The notes: a model not told the origin generated them from the sequence alone. Numbered from the stretch's first letter, positions 1 through 8,665 are shown. The stretch is 31,658 nt of DNA from Lachnospiraceae bacterium (GCA_900769115.1 CAAGFJ010000065.1:1-31658); one strand, 5' to 3'. Numbers and translations are program-made.

Positions 1-288
1 GGTGGTGTCATGTTGCCGCAGGCACATTCGCATTACGACTCGCACGCAGCAGACACTAATGCTCCTAATAATATGCTAACTCACATAAAAAGCGGATATG
101 GATTCTTGAATGTATATATGCGTTATACGAATACATTCTTAATCCATATCCGCTTTTGTTCGTTATGCATATTATTAGGAGCATTAGTGTCTGCTGCGTG
201 CGAGTCGTAATGCGAATGTGCCTGCGGCAACATGACACCACCCAAAGCCGGGTTCACAACCTTCAACATGCGCGTCCGTCCGTCACTT
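1..288. repeat. Giant palindromic element, copy 1, partly outside the window
   Basis: Bases 1-76 and 167-242 are exact reverse complements, 76 of 76. The 90-base spacer folds further into its own hairpin (87-157), so 1-242 can form a nearly continuous stem of over 100 pairs. Because the left arm starts at base 1, the palindrome may extend beyond the window. On the right it is followed by 243-288, which ends in a 16-mer (273-288) that recurs inverted at 31464-31479. Read on the minus strand, downstream of prs, the order is 16-mer, about 47 bases, then GCAGGCAC. The same order occurs after the DeoR gene at the other window end. It looks like a MITE-like or other palindromic intergenic element. 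No transposase is visible, and an assembly artefact at a contig edge is possible. Confidence 0.85.
87..157. terminator. Internal hairpin of the palindrome, likely bidirectional terminator
   Basis: The 17-base arms at 88-104 and 141-157 pair perfectly (core GCGGATATGGATT). Pairing continues imperfectly inward around a small loop near 118-130. Runs of T follow the stem on both strands (GCTTTTT on minus, CGCTTTTG on plus). It lies about 150 bases past the prs stop and could end that operon's transcript. Its nesting inside a long perfect palindrome is unusual. Confidence 0.6.
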
Positions 289-310
289 CACTGTGTAAGG
301 GTGATAATAT

Positions 311-1504
311 TTAATAGTTTTCGCGGATCGTATGCCGGTTTCTATACTCATTCACGCGATCCTGAATACGATCAGTTGGATCAAGAATATCCGAGATAGA
401 TGCATCATGATTCAGGTGATCAATCAATAATGCGATATACTTGCTCATATCTGCAGTAATATGCCAGTCTCTGGAAAGAAGTTCCGGTGACTGATACGTC
501 AGGTTCGTTGTGATTACTTTCTCAATGATGCCATCTGCCTTAGCTTTATCAAATACACCAAGTCCGCTTGTAAATAATCCGAACGTACATACACAGAATA
601 CTCTCTTTGCCTTGCGCGCCTTTAACTGCTTGGCAACATCAATCATACTTTCACCGGATGCAATCATATCATCCATGATAATAACATCCTTGCCTTCTAC
701 AGAATCACCGAGGAACTCATGTGCAACAATCGGATTACGACCATTAACAACGGTTGAATAATCTCTTCTCTTATAGAACATTCCGACATCCACACCTAAG
801 ATATTGGCAAAGTAAATGGCACGATTCATAGCACCCTCATCCGGGCTGATTACCATCAAATGATCCTTGTCTAACTCCAGATCATGCGTTGTAAGTAATA
901 ACGCTTTTAAGAACTGGTAGGTTGGACGAATATTCTCAAATCCATGAAGCGGAATTGCATTCTGTACACGAGGATCGTGTGCATCGAATGTAATAATATT
1001 GTCAACACCAAGGCTTACAAGCTCCTGTAAGCAAAGCGCACAGTCAAGAGATTCCCGACTGCTTCTCTTATGCTGGCGGCTTTCATATAAAAATGGCATA
1101 ATGACGGTAATCTTACGAGCCTTACCACCGCACGCAGCAATAATACGCTTCAGATCGGCATAATGATCATCCGGTGACATTGGGCATTCCTGACCATACA
1201 GATTGTAGGTGATATTATAATTAGTTACATCTACAAGAAGATACAGGTCTTTACCACGTACAGATTCTAAAAGTTCTCCTTTTGCCTCTCCGGAACCAAA
1301 ACGAGGGCATGCAGATTTTACAAGGTAAGAGTCCTTTTCATATCCATTGAATGCAATGGTGGACTTCTCCACATTATTTCTGGCTGTTCTCCATCTGGAA
1401 AGGTATGAGTCTACCCGTTCACCTAAGGTAGTGCAGCTATTGAGGGCAATGATACCTAACTGTCCTACAGGAATGGTTGATAATAAATTACTGTCATTTG
1501 GCAT
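311..1504 (-). CDS. prs: Ribose-phosphate pyrophosphokinase (PRPP synthetase), divergent long form
   Basis: Predicted to make PRPP from ribose 5-phosphate and ATP for nucleotide, His and Trp synthesis in the cytoplasm. The 397-residue protein shows the family's two phosphoribosyltransferase-like halves. The segment MPFLYESRQHKRSSRES (136-152) matches the ATP/flexible-loop region (usual form PYARQDRK). FDAHDP (173-178) matches the usual DLHA motif. VIIMDDMIASGES (274-286) is the PRPP-binding loop. It is longer than typical bacterial Prs (about 315 residues), mainly at the N terminus. The frame is open further upstream, but ATG at 1504 has a clear GGAGGAAAA site and leaves a 31-base gap after dnaC, so it is chosen. 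It is the last gene of dnaD-dnaC-prs. The motifs are divergent, so a regulatory or altered-specificity paralogue is possible. Confidence 0.88.
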   Translation of the reverse strand: MPNDSNLLSTIPVGQLGIIALNSCTTLGERVDSYLSRWRTARNNVEKSTIAFNGYEKDSYLVKSACPRFGSGEAKGELLESVRGKDLYLLVDVTNYNITYNLYGQECPMSPDDHYADLKRIIAACGGKARKITVIMPFLYESRQHKRSSRESLDCALCLQELVSLGVDNIITFDAHDPRVQNAIPLHGFENIRPTYQFLKALLLTTHDLELDKDHLMVISPDEGAMNRAIYFANILGVDVGMFYKRRDYSTVVNGRNPIVAHEFLGDSVEGKDVIIMDDMIASGESMIDVAKQLKARKAKRVFCVCTFGLFTSGLGVFDKAKADGIIEKVITTNLTYQSPELLSRDWHITADMSKYIALLIDHLNHDASISDILDPTDRIQDRVNEYRNRHTIRENY

Positions 1505-1535
1505 GGTTTTGTTTTCCTCCGTTAAAATGATTGCA

Positions 1536-2534
1536 TTATTGTTGTATTGCTTTTCTTCGTTTGGCCAGGCGAATGTTGCCGCCATAGAAGTGAAAGACCT
1601 TGTACTCCGCAAAGATCCGGGTGGTAATTCGGTCAGAATACCGTTCGGTTAACTCCTGCAGATTAAGATTCGTAGAAATGACGGTTGATTTTCCTTCCCT
1701 CATTCTCGTATTTAATATATCATAAAGTTCAGAAGATACAAAGGAATTTGTAAATTCTGTACCAAGGTCATCAATAATTAACAGATCACAGCTATACAGA
1801 TAGCGGTATGTGTCCCGGCTATCCGGATTCTGTCCTTTCTTCATGATCACATCACCGCATACATCCTCAAACAGATGAATTGCTGTCTGGTAAAGCACCG
1901 TATGCTGGGTATCTAACAAGGCTTTGGCAATACAGTTGGAAAGAAATGTCTTTCCAAGTCCGGTCTCTCCATAGAATAAAAGATTGCCGCCTAGTTTGTC
2001 AAATGTTTCAATAAAGGAGTTCGTCTTATTGAGAATATTATTCATATTATCATAAGGTGTAAACGGATGCTTACCATCCGGTTCCTTGGAATAATAAGCC
2101 AAGTCAAAATGATTAAAATTCTCCACCTGCAGAATCTTCTCTAACGTAGACTGCCGATACAATAATGAAATAGCTGCCTGCCGGAAGCAGCTGCAATATT
2201 CATTACCGACACGCCCCGTGTCCTTACATAACGGACAGGTGTAGATTGGCTGCAGATAATCCACAGAAAAACCATTTGCTATCAACAACCGCTCCTTCTC
2301 GGCGATCAATTGACGGTTCTGTTCCTTCGCATCTTCCATCCGGTCAGCCCCCTTCTTAAGACGGGATCGGATTGCATCAATTGAAGAGGTTGCCATTGTC
2401 TGGTCAATCTCCCGAATACGCGGAACCTTCTCATAAACCTGTTCTCTACGTTCTTTCTCCAATGCACGATTTTCAATTTGATCATGATAGTAGATGCTCA
2501 TTAATTCATCATACTGCGAATCGCTAAATGCCAT
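1536..2534 (-). CDS. dnaC: Primosomal DnaC/DnaI-type helicase loader ATPase
   Basis: AAA+ ATPase predicted to load the replicative helicase onto DNA together with DnaD. Of 332 residues, the N-terminal half is charged and helical (about 20-85). A Cys cluster follows (C100, C103, C114, C116), resembling the zinc-binding element of DnaI. Walker A is GETGLGKT (189-196), Walker B is LLIIDD (251-256), sensor I is STNL (287-290), and arginine-finger candidates lie in DRITTR (301-306). The start codon is two bases from the dnaD stop, so translation is probably coupled; an AGGAG-like site lies inside the dnaD end. Length and motif order fit the DnaC/DnaI family of Clostridia. Confidence 0.92.
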   Translation of the reverse strand: MAFSDSQYDELMSIYYHDQIENRALEKERREQVYEKVPRIREIDQTMATSSIDAIRSRLKKGADRMEDAKEQNRQLIAEKERLLIANGFSVDYLQPIYTCPLCKDTGRVGNEYCSCFRQAAISLLYRQSTLEKILQVENFNHFDLAYYSKEPDGKHPFTPYDNMNNILNKTNSFIETFDKLGGNLLFYGETGLGKTFLSNCIAKALLDTQHTVLYQTAIHLFEDVCGDVIMKKGQNPDSRDTYRYLYSCDLLIIDDLGTEFTNSFVSSELYDILNTRMREGKSTVISTNLNLQELTERYSDRITTRIFAEYKVFHFYGGNIRLAKRRKAIQQ

Positions 2535-2536
2535 AA

Positions 2537-3757
2537 TTACTGATTGGTCTCCTGTAAAAATAAATGTTCAAATTCATTGACAACGGATGCATCAGTTGAA
2601 CTTTGATAATTATTAAACTGATTAGAAGAAGTCTTACCCACCGTAGTTTTCTTCTTCTTTTCGGCCGCCCATTTGCGGTCTAGCTCATCTATATCTGATA
2701 ATTTGTGTACGTTCTGCTTATGCCAGCTTTCCAAGATACCATTCACATAATTGAAATTCGCTGAATGCGGTCTCGCCGTAATGGCACGCTTGCAGGCTTC
2801 CATAATGATATTCTTGTTAAAAGAATATGTATTATACCAGGTATCAATAAAAGCAGTCTCCGTTGGTGTCGGAACCCGTCTTGGAATCCCCAACTGCTTC
2901 AATACTGCCACATAAATGGAGTTATAATTCTTAGAAGCCACCTTTGCATCCTCCACAGAAGCGATTCCATTCTTGTACCACTCAATAGCAACAGCTTCTA
3001 TGTAACGGCAGCTTTTCTTGTTGATCGATACACAGTATTCCACAAGATACTCTAATAACTCCGGACTAAATGCTAATTCTTCATATATGTATAGTAAACT
3101 ATGGATATCCGATTGTGTCAATGGTTTTCCAAAATATGTCTCAGTCTGATACAACAGATTCCCAAAATCCTCATCCTCTTTCTTCGATGCAACAAAGGAT
3201 GGCTTATAGGTAATCTTCTTTGGAACCGCAGACTGACTGATCTCTTCCGCCTCCGTATCTGTCATAGAAGAGATTGTATCCACCGGCTGTGAGCCCGATA
3301 TCTTTTGCTCTGTAATTGGTGCGTCCTGTGTTGCTGCTACGGAAACCTCTGCCTCAGCATGTTGCTCCGCAGATGAATTGTTTCCGGGCCGATCTGATTC
3401 ATTAGTCGCCGCCTGACTCAAGAGTGATTCTAATGTATTATCCTCCGCCATTTCTGTCTTCGGAGAAAGCGGCAATAATGTGATACCGGTTAATCTTTTA
3501 TCTTTTGTATATTCTAATTGTAATACGCCTTGTTTGATCCAATATTTGACCGCACGGCAAATATCCTTCTCTGTCAAATTGAAATGATCGGCAATTCCCG
3601 CTACTGTCACAGCTTTTCCACTATGCAGCAGTCTCACCAGATAGAGATACATCTTTACAAACTCACCAGGCGCTTCCGTCATATAGTAGTCAATAAAGAA
3701 GTCTGAAACAGCAGAATAGGTCTCCTTATTTTTAGTTGTAATTGTTATCGTATCCAC
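2537..3757 (-). CDS. dnaD: DnaD/DnaB-type replication initiation protein
   Basis: Predicted primosome assembly protein that helps recruit the helicase at origins or restart sites. The 406-residue protein has an N-terminal winged-helix region (about 15-95), an acidic Ser/Thr-rich low-complexity linker (about 100-195), then two DnaD C-terminal domains (about 200-265 and 295-350). The family's aromatic-rich Y-x3-I-x3-W type motif is visible in each (YIEAVAIEW at 252-260, and NYVNGILESW near 336-345). The start is GTG at 3757, with AGGAGG eight bases upstream. It is followed directly by dnaC and prs as one operon. An extended -10 promoter and an array of DnaA-box-like sites lie just upstream, suggesting DnaA-linked control (inference). 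Confidence 0.9.
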   Translation of the reverse strand: MDTITITTKNKETYSAVSDFFIDYYMTEAPGEFVKMYLYLVRLLHSGKAVTVAGIADHFNLTEKDICRAVKYWIKQGVLQLEYTKDKRLTGITLLPLSPKTEMAEDNTLESLLSQAATNESDRPGNNSSAEQHAEAEVSVAATQDAPITEQKISGSQPVDTISSMTDTEAEEISQSAVPKKITYKPSFVASKKEDEDFGNLLYQTETYFGKPLTQSDIHSLLYIYEELAFSPELLEYLVEYCVSINKKSCRYIEAVAIEWYKNGIASVEDAKVASKNYNSIYVAVLKQLGIPRRVPTPTETAFIDTWYNTYSFNKNIIMEACKRAITARPHSANFNYVNGILESWHKQNVHKLSDIDELDRKWAAEKKKKTTVGKTSSNQFNNYQSSTDASVVNEFEHLFLQETNQ

Positions 3758-3789
3758 TGAATTATCCTCCTTTTTTCATAAGCAACTGG

Positions 3790-3798
3790 ATTATAGCA
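3790..3798 (-). promoter_or_regulatory. Extended -10 promoter for dnaD-dnaC-prs
   Basis: The minus strand reads TGCTATAAT, a perfect extended -10 (TGnTATAAT), 33 bases upstream of the dnaD GTG. No good -35 is present, which is usual for extended -10 promoters. The predicted transcript starts near 3783 and has a leader of about 25 bases with the Shine-Dalgarno site. The DnaA-box array begins about 57 bases upstream. Confidence 0.6.
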
Positions 3799-3854
3799 TA
3801 GTGCTTTCAAAAAGGAAATAGAACGCTTGTTTCCTCCATTGTTTAGTCGCCAAA

Positions 3855-3881
3855 TGTGGAAAATGTGGATATTGTGGACAA
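3855..3881. promoter_or_regulatory. Three contiguous DnaA-box-like 9-mers
   Basis: Three 9-mers follow one another without a gap on the plus strand: TGTGGAAAA (3855-3863), TGTGGATAT (3864-3872) and TGTGGACAA (3873-3881). Reversed they read TTTTCCACA, ATATCCACA and TTGTCCACA, each one mismatch from the DnaA box TTATCCACA. Head-to-tail phasing at exactly 9 bp is unlikely by chance. They lie upstream of the dnaD promoter. Confidence 0.7.
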
Positions 3882-3989
3882 CTGGTAGACATAATCTGTT
3901 CTTTGTTAGTATCTCATACCTAACCATTCGTATTCATATAAGATATCACAGGTTTGTACCATCCCGTGTAATCTTTTATGTAAACAGAA

Positions 3990-3998
3990 ATATCCACA
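3990..3998. promoter_or_regulatory. Single DnaA-box-like site
   Basis: ATATCCACA, one mismatch from TTATCCACA. It is in the opposite orientation to the three boxes at 3855-3881 and lies between the two arrays. Confidence 0.5.
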
Positions 3999-4029
3999 AC
4001 CTATTCCTTCACTAGGAAGAAAATCGAAT

Positions 4030-4047
4030 TGTGGATATTGTGCATAA
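4030..4047. promoter_or_regulatory. Two contiguous DnaA-box-like 9-mers at the murC stop
   Basis: TGTGGATAT (4030-4038) is followed directly by TGTGCATAA (4039-4047). The second is the reverse complement of TTATGCACA, a full match to the DnaA box consensus TTATNCACA. The array abuts the murC stop codon (4048-4050). With 3855-3881 and 3990-3998 it makes six sites in under 200 bp. Confidence 0.7.
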
Positions 4048-5427
4048 CTATTTTCCAAGCAGCTCTTCGCCAATCAAATAGACGTCTCCGGCTCCCATAG
4101 TTATCAACAAATCATTTTTTTTGCAATTAACTAACAAATAATTCTCTACCGCCTCAAACGAACCGAAATATCTGGCATCCGTTCCTAATTCCTTGATTCG
4201 TGCTGCCAAATCCTTCGCATGAACCAGACCGGTGTCCTTCTCTCTGGCAGCATAGATATCAACAACAATAACATGGTCAAACCCTTTCAAGGCATCTGCA
4301 AATTCCTCAAATAATGCTTTCGTACGGGTATACGTATGTGGCTGGAATACAACCCACAGTTCGTGATGCGGCGTATGCATTGCCGTAGTGAGCGTCGCTT
4401 TGATCTCGGTTGGATGATGGGCATAATCATCAATTACCGTAACATTCCCCAGTGTTCCCTTCAATTCAAAACGACGATGTGCACCGCCAAAGCATGCAAG
4501 ACCAGCCAAAACATGCTCACGATCTATCCCAAGCAGGTCAGCAACCGCAATCGCAGCCAGGGAATTCGTTACATTGTGCGTTCCACCAATATTCAAATGC
4601 ACACGTTCACAAGACTTACCATCTACCACCAAAGTATAGTTCATATGTCCCTTCTCATCGGCCTCAATCTCTGTTGCCGTATAACGATTTGAATCCTTCA
4701 TGCCAAATGTCAGAATATTACAGGTAAGATCTCTCGTCACCCGAGGCAGGCAGTCCATATCCCCATTCACAACTAAGGTTCCATTATCTGGAAGATTCGT
4801 CGCAAAGGTATGGAAGCTTTCAATGATCTCATCAATGCCACTGAAGAAATCCAAATGATCTGCATCGACATTTAAGATGATACTGATATAAGGATAAAAT
4901 GCATGGAAGCTGTTCGTATATTCACATGCCTCTGTCACAAAATAGTCTGAATGACCAACCCGGACATTGCCGCCAATGGAATCGAGGATTCCGCCAACAG
5001 AAATGGTTGGATCTACGTCTGCCTCCATGAAGATCTGACTTAACATGGAAGTAGTCGTTGTCTTACCATGTGTTCCGGATACAGCAACCGAATACTTGTA
5101 ATTATTCATGATCTGACCTAACAACTGCGCTCTGGTCAGCATTGGTATATTCTTCGCAACACAGGCGGCATATTCCGGATTGTCCGGATGTACCGCTGCA
5201 GTATATACAACCAGATCGATATCCTCTGTAATATTATCTGCCGACTGTCCAATATTAACAATAGCTCCCATAGCGATCAGGTTATCAATAATATCAGAGC
5301 TCTTTGCATCAGAGCCGCTGATCTTAAAATTCTCTTTTAACAGAATCTCGGCTAATCCGCTCATGCTGATACCGCCTATTCCAATAAAATGTACATGGTT
5401 GGGTTTACTAAAATCAATGTGATACAT
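4048..5427 (-). CDS. murC: UDP-N-acetylmuramate--L-alanine ligase
   Basis: Cytoplasmic Mur ligase that adds L-alanine to UDP-MurNAc with ATP, the first peptide step of peptidoglycan synthesis. The 459 residues match the usual length. The N-terminal Rossmann-like motif GIGGISMSG (16-24), the ATP loop SGTHGKTTTT (117-126), the central TEACEY and NVDADHLDFF segments, and the C-terminal DYAHHPTEI motif typical of MurC are all present. ATG at 5427 is preceded by a GGAAGAGGG purine stretch. A good sigma-A promoter lies about 60 bases upstream. No clear hairpin terminator separates it from dnaD, so read-through into dnaD-dnaC-prs is possible across the DnaA-box region. Confidence 0.96.
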   Translation of the reverse strand: MYHIDFSKPNHVHFIGIGGISMSGLAEILLKENFKISGSDAKSSDIIDNLIAMGAIVNIGQSADNITEDIDLVVYTAAVHPDNPEYAACVAKNIPMLTRAQLLGQIMNNYKYSVAVSGTHGKTTTTSMLSQIFMEADVDPTISVGGILDSIGGNVRVGHSDYFVTEACEYTNSFHAFYPYISIILNVDADHLDFFSGIDEIIESFHTFATNLPDNGTLVVNGDMDCLPRVTRDLTCNILTFGMKDSNRYTATEIEADEKGHMNYTLVVDGKSCERVHLNIGGTHNVTNSLAAIAVADLLGIDREHVLAGLACFGGAHRRFELKGTLGNVTVIDDYAHHPTEIKATLTTAMHTPHHELWVVFQPHTYTRTKALFEEFADALKGFDHVIVVDIYAAREKDTGLVHAKDLAARIKELGTDARYFGSFEAVENYLLVNCKKNDLLITMGAGDVYLIGEELLGK

Positions 5428-5488
5428 ATGAAATCCCTCTTCCTTCTATATAATACGGGTAATAAAGTACCCGGGCATATCTTATTTC

Positions 5489-5517
5489 ATTATAGTATAG
5501 CGATAGCGGATTGACAA
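5489..5517 (-). promoter_or_regulatory. Sigma-A promoter for murC
   Basis: On the minus strand: -35 TTGTCA (5512-5517), a 17-base spacer, and -10 TATAAT (5489-5494). The leader of about 55 bases contains a small hairpin with arms CGGGTA and TACCCG. The -35 overlaps a plus-strand TTGACA (5511-5516). Confidence 0.7.
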
Positions 5518-5539
5518 GGAGTTTTCAATCCGGTACAAA
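5511..5539 (+). promoter_or_regulatory. Possible divergent promoter for the transglutaminase/LRR gene
   Basis: Plus strand: TTGACA (5511-5516), 17 bases, TACAAA (5534-5539). The -35 is perfect and the -10 weak (4 of 6). The -35 sits on the same bases as the murC -35, so the two promoters would compete for polymerase. It would give a leader of about 170 bases. Confidence 0.35.
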
Positions 5540-5647
5540 CAAGCTCCCCTATATCCATCCTATCGTTATCCATTCGCGCCTTATAAGAAGCATTTCACAC
5601 CAATTCCAAATTTCCGACAAAAAATATGATACTCTTAAAGACAAACA

Positions 5648-5687
5648 GAGGGCATTTTTTGACTATTCATTGCATAGGAATGCCCTC
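5648..5687. other. Hairpin in the leader of the transglutaminase/LRR gene
   Basis: The arms GAGGGCATT (5648-5656) and AATGCCCTC (5679-5687) pair perfectly around a 22-base loop, ending 32 bases before the ATG. No T-run follows on the plus strand, so it is not a simple terminator. It may affect mRNA stability or translation (inference). Confidence 0.5.
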
Positions 5688-5719
5688 TCATAACAATAAT
5701 GAAAAGGAGGTACACACCT

Positions 5720-8665
5720 ATGAAAAGTAAAAACACAACGAACCAATCAATCACTACATCTGTCCTGGTATCCATTATGCTGGGACTGTTCCTGGTAATG
5801 GGAATCCATGCGCCGGCTGTGCAGGCAAGTGATACGGATACCAATGCATCTTCTTTAAAGAAGTTTGACGCACTGATCCAGCAATATGCCAACACCGATC
5901 TGGTAGAAGATCCGATGGCTGACACCTACAAGCCATCCGAATTTAACCGAATGAAAAAGGATCTTGACCTGTATTTACAAAAACAGGATACATCAACCAA
6001 AGAAAAAGAAATAAAAGCCATTACAGAATATGTGGCAACCAGAATTTATTACAATCTGAAGGATAAACGTTACAATCCAGAAAACGGAACTGAGATCACT
6101 TCCGACAACCCATATGATGTATGGTATGATAAAAAAGGTATTTGTAGCGGTTATTCCAATCTGTTGACCACGTTAATGTATGCCAGAAACATTCCTTCCA
6201 TACATATCACTGCACAACACCATGCTTACAACATATGCTATGATGAAGAACAGCAAAAATGGCTCTATGTTGATGCAACCGGATGTAGCGGCAACCGATA
6301 CACCGTAGATGATCAATGGCTTACTGCAGATAGTAGTGCATCGGCCTATCTAATGAAAAATTACTTTAATATAGATGTAACTACTTTTGAAAAGGCACCG
6401 AGCTCCTATTTCCCATATTCCATCTCCAACTTAAAAAGGGACGGTATCTATTATTCATACCGTAGTTGCGAAAGCAATTATAATACTTCATTAAATGTTA
6501 AGACATGGAAAGATACAGAAAACTGGTTTATGAGCATTGTCTCTCCTTGTGATAAGAACATCCAGTCACTTATTGTAGATACAGACAATCTCGCCGGCAT
6601 TCCAATTACCCAGATCTATGCCGGTTTTGCAGGTACTAACATCGAGAGCGTAGACCTCAGTAAAACCGCATTGCAGAGATTAGTAACCCCAACCACAAAA
6701 TCTGCCGGTTCTTTTGAAGGCTGTACCAAATTAAAGACAGTCAAATTGCCAGATTCCGTAACCTATATGGACGTAAAGGCATTCAAGGACTGTACTTCCC
6801 TCGAAAGTATTAACGTACCAAAATCACTTCGGGAATTAACCAATTCCGTTTTCCGGAACTGTACTTCTTTAACTAAAATGGACTTTACCGGAACAGATCT
6901 GATTTCTATGGGTTCTGAAACATTTAAAGAATGCACCTCATTGAAGACCGTTATTCTTGGTAAGCATGAGAAAATATATATCAGCGGTCATGATTTCTAT
7001 GGTTGTACCGCTCTTGAGACGGTAGATTGTACGGGTGCTAATATCCACTCACTTGACGATTATGCATTCTATAACTGTTCCAGCCTTAAGAAGTTAGACT
7101 TCTCCGATTCCAGTTTTACAACAACCGGACAGAGTACATTTAGAGGTTGTAGTGATTTAAGCGAGATCACATTACCAGCCACTCTGCAGGAAATTGAATA
7201 TTATGCATTAAACGGTACTGCAATCGAAACATTAAACCTGGCAAATACCAGCGTCAAAGACATCGGCTATGCCGGATGTTATGGGATGGATAAACTGCAA
7301 AATATATATCTCCCATCTACTTTAAAGACATTGGGTGATTTTGCATTCTCTTGCAAGAATTCATCCACTATAACAAGAGTATACTCCGATCTTTCAACAA
7401 GTGAAATTCGTGCGATTGCCAAGCAATCCCAAAACGTATGGTCCGGTCGTACCATTTCCTACCCACAAGGTTCTTATACCTTATCATACGATGGCAACGA
7501 AGCAGATGCGGGAGAAATGGCGGATGAGACTCACCTTATCGAACTAATCAGCTTCACTCTGACAGCTAACACTTACACCAGGGAGGGTTACAGCTTCGTC
7601 GGCTGGAATACTGCTGCAGACGGAACTGGTAAGACTTACAAAGATAAGGCAAGTGTAGCTTCCCTGACTAACACAGATGGCGAAACCGTTACCCTGTACG
7701 CTATGTGGAAACAGGATGCCACACAGCCAGACAAGCCGGAAACACCAGACACTCCAGACAAGCCAAGCAATCCAGAGGAAGAGCCTGATGAATATTACAT
7801 TACTTATAAATTAGATAATGGAACGAATCATAAAGACAATCCGGAATGCTACACTGCCGGAAAAGAAGCGGAATTAAAAGATCCAACAAAAGAAGGACAT
7901 ACATTCCTGGGCTGGTTCTTAGACAAGGATTACACCAATCAAATTACTAAGATTACAACGGATCTGACCGGTCAGATTACCCTTTATGCACGCTGGGATG
8001 CCTGCCAATGGGAAGAAACAAGCAAAAGAGCGGCAACCTGTACCAGCAAAGGCAGTATTACCTACACTTGCACCAAATGTGGAGCTACCAAGCGGGAATC
8101 TCTCCCAATCGATCCGGCAAATCATGGGGCTACCGGAATCATTAACAAAAAAACAGCTACTGCAACCAAAGAGGGCTATACCGGTGATACCTATTGTTAT
8201 AGATGCAAGACGATAATCACAACTGGAACCGTAATTCCAAAGAAAGATTCCAGCTCATCCGGTACGACAAGTAATCCATCCGGTGGCACTACAACCACAC
8301 CTGGTACCAACCGGCAGCCATCTACATCAACCAAACCTGGCAGCACAAACGGAAAGAACTCTACCGTCACCACACCAGACGCTGTAGAAGACCTGAAAGT
8401 GGTAAACAAGAAGGGCAAAGCCTTGAAGATCACCTGGACCAAACAGACCGGTATAAAGGGCTATGAACTCCAGTATGCAATGGATAAGAAATTCAAGAAA
8501 TCTCCGAAAACCATTGCCCTAAAGGCAAAAGCATCTTCTAAGACTATCAAGAAATTAAAGAAAAAGAAAATTTATTATGTACGGATCCGCTGCTACACCC
8601 AGACCGGAACCGAAAAAACCTACAGTGCATGGAGCAGTGTAAAGAAAGTCAAAATTACCAAATAA
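5720..8665 (+). CDS. Secreted transglutaminase-like/BspA-type leucine-rich-repeat surface protein
   Basis: Large extracellular protein of 981 residues. A signal peptide (about 1-38, ending near VQAS) is followed by a transglutaminase-like domain (about 80-200). Its Cys-His-Asp triad is visible as C142 in GICSGYS, H168 in HHAYN and D185 in VDATG. BspA-type LRR_5 repeats follow (about 300-570). Two InlB B-repeat/Listeria-Bacteroides-type modules come next (about 584-672 and 692-760, with FVGWNT and FLGWFL). Two Cys-pair segments (about 770-840), a Ser/Thr/Pro-rich linker and a C-terminal fibronectin-III-like domain (about 885-981) complete it. No LPXTG motif is seen. ATG at 5720 with AAAGGAGG is preferred over an in-frame ATG at 5699, which lies before that site. 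The enzymatic role (crosslinking or protease) is unknown; adhesion or wall remodelling is inference. Confidence 0.88.
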   Translation: MKSKNTTNQSITTSVLVSIMLGLFLVMGIHAPAVQASDTDTNASSLKKFDALIQQYANTDLVEDPMADTYKPSEFNRMKKDLDLYLQKQDTSTKEKEIKAITEYVATRIYYNLKDKRYNPENGTEITSDNPYDVWYDKKGICSGYSNLLTTLMYARNIPSIHITAQHHAYNICYDEEQQKWLYVDATGCSGNRYTVDDQWLTADSSASAYLMKNYFNIDVTTFEKAPSSYFPYSISNLKRDGIYYSYRSCESNYNTSLNVKTWKDTENWFMSIVSPCDKNIQSLIVDTDNLAGIPITQIYAGFAGTNIESVDLSKTALQRLVTPTTKSAGSFEGCTKLKTVKLPDSVTYMDVKAFKDCTSLESINVPKSLRELTNSVFRNCTSLTKMDFTGTDLISMGSETFKECTSLKTVILGKHEKIYISGHDFYGCTALETVDCTGANIHSLDDYAFYNCSSLKKLDFSDSSFTTTGQSTFRGCSDLSEITLPATLQEIEYYALNGTAIETLNLANTSVKDIGYAGCYGMDKLQNIYLPSTLKTLGDFAFSCKNSSTITRVYSDLSTSEIRAIAKQSQNVWSGRTISYPQGSYTLSYDGNEADAGEMADETHLIELISFTLTANTYTREGYSFVGWNTAADGTGKTYKDKASVASLTNTDGETVTLYAMWKQDATQPDKPETPDTPDKPSNPEEEPDEYYITYKLDNGTNHKDNPECYTAGKEAELKDPTKEGHTFLGWFLDKDYTNQITKITTDLTGQITLYARWDACQWEETSKRAATCTSKGSITYTCTKCGATKRESLPIDPANHGATGIINKKTATATKEGYTGDTYCYRCKTIITTGTVIPKKDSSSSGTTSNPSGGTTTTPGTNRQPSTSTKPGSTNGKNSTVTTPDAVEDLKVVNKKGKALKITWTKQTGIKGYELQYAMDKKFKKSPKTIALKAKASSKTIKKLKKKKIYYVRIRCYTQTGTEKTYSAWSSVKKVKITK

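Noticed and set aside
10..210. 66-residue open frame inside the large palindrome
   Set aside because: It lies wholly in the inverted repeat, has no ribosome site, and its sequence is dictated by the palindrome.
3855..4047. The DnaA-box cluster as the chromosomal origin
   Set aside because: Genes on both sides (murC, dnaD) read in the same direction, dnaA/dnaN are absent, and there is no strand switch. A regulatory or titration site fits better; cumulative GC skew would settle it.
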